Shown here in pieces: positions 60,906 through 64,000 of a stretch of 64,000 nt of DNA. The stretch is taken from positions 8,742,001-8,806,000 of the forward strand of contig JAKZAN010000005.1 in the NCBI GenBank assembly GCA_023053545.1. Reading direction: 5' to 3'. Both the position numbers and the translations under genes were made by a program. The first letter of the stretch is position 1; each line of letters begins with the position of its first letter. The stretch comes from Lepidurus packardi. Its lineage: Eukaryota; Arthropoda; Branchiopoda; Notostraca; Triopsidae. The notes under the pieces were generated by a model. That model saw nothing but the letters and a program-made list of their open reading frames with translations. It had not been told where the DNA came from and ran no database searches.

Positions 60906-62442
60906 ATGTCGAAAGCAAAGAGAATTTTAGATGAATCGAGGGACACTAAAAACCCCGAAGTGGACTTGGTGGATAAAGGCCTTACTTCATTTGATGAAAT
61001 CCCTGGATTAAGTAAATTTTGCTACCACAAAAAATAGATTAGTAAATGGCAGCCAAACCTAACTAAAAAAATGGGTGTGGTTTTTTTTCTTTCGTATCTT
61101 ATTTTCAGCCACCATGAATCATTTAACGAGGGTATCCCTGACACATAACAAAATAACCCTTGTTCCACCAGCCATTGCTGATCTGGCCAATTTGGAAATT
61201 TTGAATCTGTTCAACAATACTATCGATGAACTGCCTGTTTCCATTTCTTCCATGCCAAAGCTACGTATCCTAAACGTTGGGTAAAAGCTAGATTACATTT
61301 AATTTAAAATGGCATCATTCAAATGAATGTATTAATCGTAGAATGAATAAGTTAAGCAGTCTACCGAGAGGCTTTGGTGCCTGCCCCATGCTGGAAGTTT
61401 TGGATCTGACTTACAACAATTTGAACGAAAGTTCTTTACCTGGTAATTTCTTCATGATTGAGACACTGCGAGCTTTGTATCTCGGCGACAACGAGTTCGA
61501 AACTTTCCCCGCTGGGATTGGAAACCTTAAAAACCTCCAAATCGTAAGCTTTTCCCAAATCTGGAATTTTCTCAGGAGTATTAAAACTGTTTCTTAAGTT
61601 GGTATTACGCGATAATGAGCTCATCGAGCTACCCAAAGAAATGGGCCAATTAACCCGACTACGCGAACTTCACATTCAAGGCAACCGCATTTCCGTCTTA
61701 CCCCCTGAAATCGGTAAAACTCGTTTCGATACTTTGAGAACTCCCACTAATGCCAAAAAAAATCTCGATTTAATCGCTTTTCAGGTGCATTGGACTTGAC
61801 AAGCAATAAATCAGTCGTACGAATGGAAAGTAACCCATGGGTTACGCCCATCGCTGACCAGTTGCAAGTGGGCGTGTCCCATGTGTTCGATTATATCCGT
61901 ACCGAAACATACAAGTAGTAAGTTGAATTCTTTTCTTTCTTAAGTTATATAGTTGCTCGGGAGAATATTTTTTCCTCCTATTTTTCCACTTGAAATGGCC
62001 TCATCGTCCAGAAAAAAAAATATCTGAAAAAAATGGGGATGTTTAAACTGCTTTTTTTCAGTGTGTACGGTCGACATATGAACGCCAATGGTCCTCGGGA
62101 CGCCAACACACACCGTACGGCCCAATGATCTTGAATCGCAAGGCACGCAGTACCAAATACTCTTTAAAAGCTCTAACTTTGGCCTTTTAATGAAATCAGA
62201 GACCTTGTCTTCCACGGCTAACTCCTAATACGCTTTTCCCTCTGGAATTCCCTTGAACCTGACTAGACTTTTTCGCGTTCTTTGAGGGACGCTCGACCTA
62301 ATTCTTTTCGGCTTTTTAAGTTCTAACACCGCCTTTTCCCCTTATTCGCAGTATCTACAGCCGTAACGTGAACGCTGGTGCTCCTCCACCACCCCGAGTT
62401 AACGAAAGGACCAAAAAGACTTCAAAAACCAAAGCTGGTTAA
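60906..62442 (+). CDS. RSU1: Ras suppressor protein 1, leucine-rich repeat protein (distal last exon)
   Basis: Coding exons: 60906-61011, 61109-61280, 61342-61543, 61599-61713, 61785-61917, 62352-62442; 272 residues (human 277). It starts MSKAKRILDESRDTKNPEVD like RSU1. About seven leucine-rich repeats follow (VSLTHNKITLVPPAI, LEILNLFNNTIDELP, LEVLDLTYNNLNESSLPGNF, LRALYLGDNEFETFP, LRELHIQGNRISVLPPEIG). The con-served cap NPWVTPIADQLQVGVSHVFDYI comes next. The distal exon adds YIYSRNVNAGAPPPPR and a Lys/Thr-rich basic end like the human tail. RSU1 binds PINCH in the ILK-PINCH-parvin complex at integrin adhesions and restrains Ras/JNK signalling. Confidence 0.95.
62062..62128 (+). CDS. RSU1: Alternative proximal last exon of RSU1
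   Basis: Acceptor CTTTTTTTCAG at 62061 and the same phase as the distal last exon, giving a 264-residue isoform. It encodes YVYGRHMNANGPRD then THRTAQ and a stop. This copy keeps the vertebrate motif YGRHMxAN, while the distal exon keeps the basic tail. The two start with Y-x-Y and look like duplicated, mutually exclusive terminal exons. Confidence 0.75.
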
Positions 62443-62799
62443 CAAACTTAACGATCTGACACCTCCCCCCCTCCACCTTTACCTTGGAAGTATCTGAAAA
62501 GTGCAAGATTTTGAGGGAAATTGGAAGCAATTTGTATGCTTAAAAAGAAGTGCTGTTGTAAGATGTGCCTTGAGTGCCAATTATAGCCTAACAAGTTACG
62601 ATGTTTGCTTATAGCTTACTTAAATCCAATAACTTTGTTGTTTCTGTTACGATTAAAACGCAAATATAATATTTACAACCCTACACATAACCTTTTGGTT
62701 CTTATTTATAGTAAGTTTAAATGTTTTTAAATTTATGGGGTTTTTTATTTATGTTTTGAGTTTGGATACTTTTTCAACATTTAACTGCTATTTCAACTT

Positions 62800-62805
62800 A
62801 ATAAA
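62800..62805 (+). terminator. Possible poly(A) signal of RSU1
   Basis: AATAAA about 360 bp after the distal stop, immediately before the transposon insertion at 62814. Confidence 0.45.
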
Positions 62806-62813
62806 TGTAAATA

Positions 62814-63783
62814 CAGTAGACGCCTCTTATTGTGATCACTGGTTATTAGTATCAACCGCTTCACGGATCAAACTTTTAAGGACCGATTCCAAATGATACA
62901 ATTCATAGCATTTTAACCTTTTATTAAAATCACACTTTCGAATATTAGAATCAATTTAAAAAGATTTTTCATATGTACAGTAACGAAACTGCAGTAGTGA
63001 TTGCTAGATGGACTTTGCGTTTTGACCAATCCTATCACTTCCAAACTACCACTACGCTACGCTTACGGAGATTCCCGTCTGAACTCCCCAGTTAATTAAA
63101 TGAGGAGATTATTTAATTAAATGACCACTTCCTTTACTGACTGGGAAAATTATAAGGGATATCGTGTTGAGAACTCTACCTAAGCGTCGGAGTAGGCTTC
63201 ACTGGAGTATTTCAGTGTTATTAGTTTTATTAGTGTTATTAATTTTTCTTAAATTCCTGAATTCCGAAGATTCAAGATCGCAGAATTCAAGAACTGAAGG
63301 TTCAAGCTCGCAGAATTCAAGATGCAAGATCACATAATTCAAGATTCGATTTCTTGGATTCGCGATCTTGAATCAATAGTTCGCAGAATTATATACAAAT
63401 GGCGACGAACAAGAAAAGAGTGGATTTAAATGTAAAAAAGAAATTGCCGCTCATTGAAACTTATAACAAATTAAATTTAAAGATTTTCCACAAAGGGAAA
63501 CGGGCGTTAAGTTAGGAATTCCTAAATCATCTCAATCGAAATGGTTGAAAATCGTTACGAAGTAAACAATAGTGGGTGCAGTGAATCTAGAAAAAGAAAA
63601 CGTGTAGGAAAGTGTCAAAAAGTAGACGGTACTTCGTTTCTTTGTTTTAAACAAGCCAGTTCGTTTCACACGCCGGTTAATCGTAGCATGTTCTAGGGCA
63701 TATTTCCGATTATTAGAATCTCCGGTTAATATAATTAATATTCACTTGACAAACCTGATCACAATAAGCGGCACCTACTACTG
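62814..63783 (+). mobile_element. Decayed pogo/Tigger-like DNA transposon with TIRs and TA target duplication
   Basis: The left end CAGTAGACGCCTCTTATTG and the right end, whose reverse complement is CAGTAGTAGGTGCCGCTTAT, share about 25 bp of terminal inverted repeat through TTATTGTGATCA. Each end is flanked by TA, the target site of Tc1/mariner/pogo elements. Length 970 bp. It contains a broken start of a transposase. Its left 200 bp recur, inverted, at the beginning of the window. Confidence 0.75.
63399..63590 (+). pseudogene. Pogo/Tigger transposase N-terminal remnant, frameshifted
   Basis: ATG at 63399 opens MATNKKRVDLNVKKKLPLIE, typical of the psq/CENP-B helix-turn-helix at the start of pogo-type transposases. 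The frame stops at 63515. The second helix GIPKSSQSKWLKIV continues in another frame from 63515. No DDE domain follows. Confidence 0.6.
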
Positions 63784-64000
63784 TACTTGACTGTGACATA
63801 TTGATTATTAAATGCTTATAATATTTACAGGATTTGTAAATAATTGAGTATTATTTAGAAATCTTGTATTTTAGGAGATTTTAAAAGCTGCTGAAATAAG
63901 TTTATACTATTGAACACTGTAGTAGTCGGCTTTTAGACCCGATGGGTTCCAGGTTCCATTCCACTGAATTGCTACATAAAAACAGAACGAAATGCTCTCC
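63784..64000. other. Right flank of the transposon, nothing recognised
   Basis: AT-rich sequence without frame or repeat that I can name. Confidence 0.4.

Noticed and set aside
1-64000. CRISPR arrays, operons with ribosome binding sites, rRNA
   Set aside because: Nothing of the kind is visible; the window is an intron-containing animal sequence.

Overview
This is a compact animal nuclear region. Coding exons are interrupted by GT-AG introns that are mostly 50-150 bp. Every confidently read gene has a recognisable metazoan family. Telomere-like (CCTAA)n, i.e. (TTAGG)n, sequence at 48.26-48.37 kb and AACCTAACCTAA pieces in an intron point to an arthropod or near relative. The species cannot be fixed from the sequence alone. 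One intron is of the rare U12 AT-AC type, so the organism keeps a minor spliceosome.

Layout. 1-0.7 kb: end of a pogo/Tigger-like element copy and duplicated AT-rich sequence. 2-6.8 kb (-): small B12D/NDUFA4-like one-pass protein, with a complete Musashi RNA-binding protein gene (+) nested in its first intron. 9.1-16.5 kb (-): tau/MAP2-type microtubule-associated protein with two alternative first exons and a long acidic C-terminal tail. 19.9-26.1 kb (+): cyclin-G-associated kinase/auxilin, 19 coding exons. 26.5-27.2 kb (-): COA7. 30.3-32.6 kb (+): serine palmitoyltransferase subunit 1. 32.9-34.3 kb (-): Shisa-like protein, 5' end unresolved. 36.4-40.0 kb (-): acylaminoacyl-peptide hydrolase. 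40.6-41.7 kb (+): ZNF830 with the AT-AC intron. 42.0-43.4 kb (-): TSPAN13/31 tetraspanin with two terminal exons. 45.7-47.7 kb (+): SNX7/SNX30. 48.0-48.5 kb: fold-back element with a telomere-like core. 48.7-50.7 kb (+): VPS26. 53.4-56.2 kb (+): FAM107. 56.9-57.8 kb (-): Gln-rich one-pass protein of unknown function. 58.2-60.1 kb (-): acid ceramidase. 60.9-62.4 kb (+): RSU1, also with two alternative last exons. 62.8-63.8 kb: decayed pogo/Tigger-like transposon.

Functional themes. Clathrin/endosome traffic (GAK, SNX7/30, VPS26), sphingolipid synthesis and breakdown (SPTLC1, acid ceramidase), cytoskeleton and adhesion (tau, FAM107, RSU1), mitochondrion (COA7, possibly the B12D-like protein), RNA control (Musashi, ZNF830). 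I see no operon-like arrangement; neighbours are mostly divergent or convergent. All multi-exon models were read by eye. Junctions were chosen so that phase is kept, summed coding lengths divide by three, and the product matches its family from memory. The points most worth checking are the AT-AC intron, the independent duplication of terminal exons in TSPAN13/31 and RSU1, the tau architecture, a 78-nt exitron-like intron, and the telomere-like fold-back.
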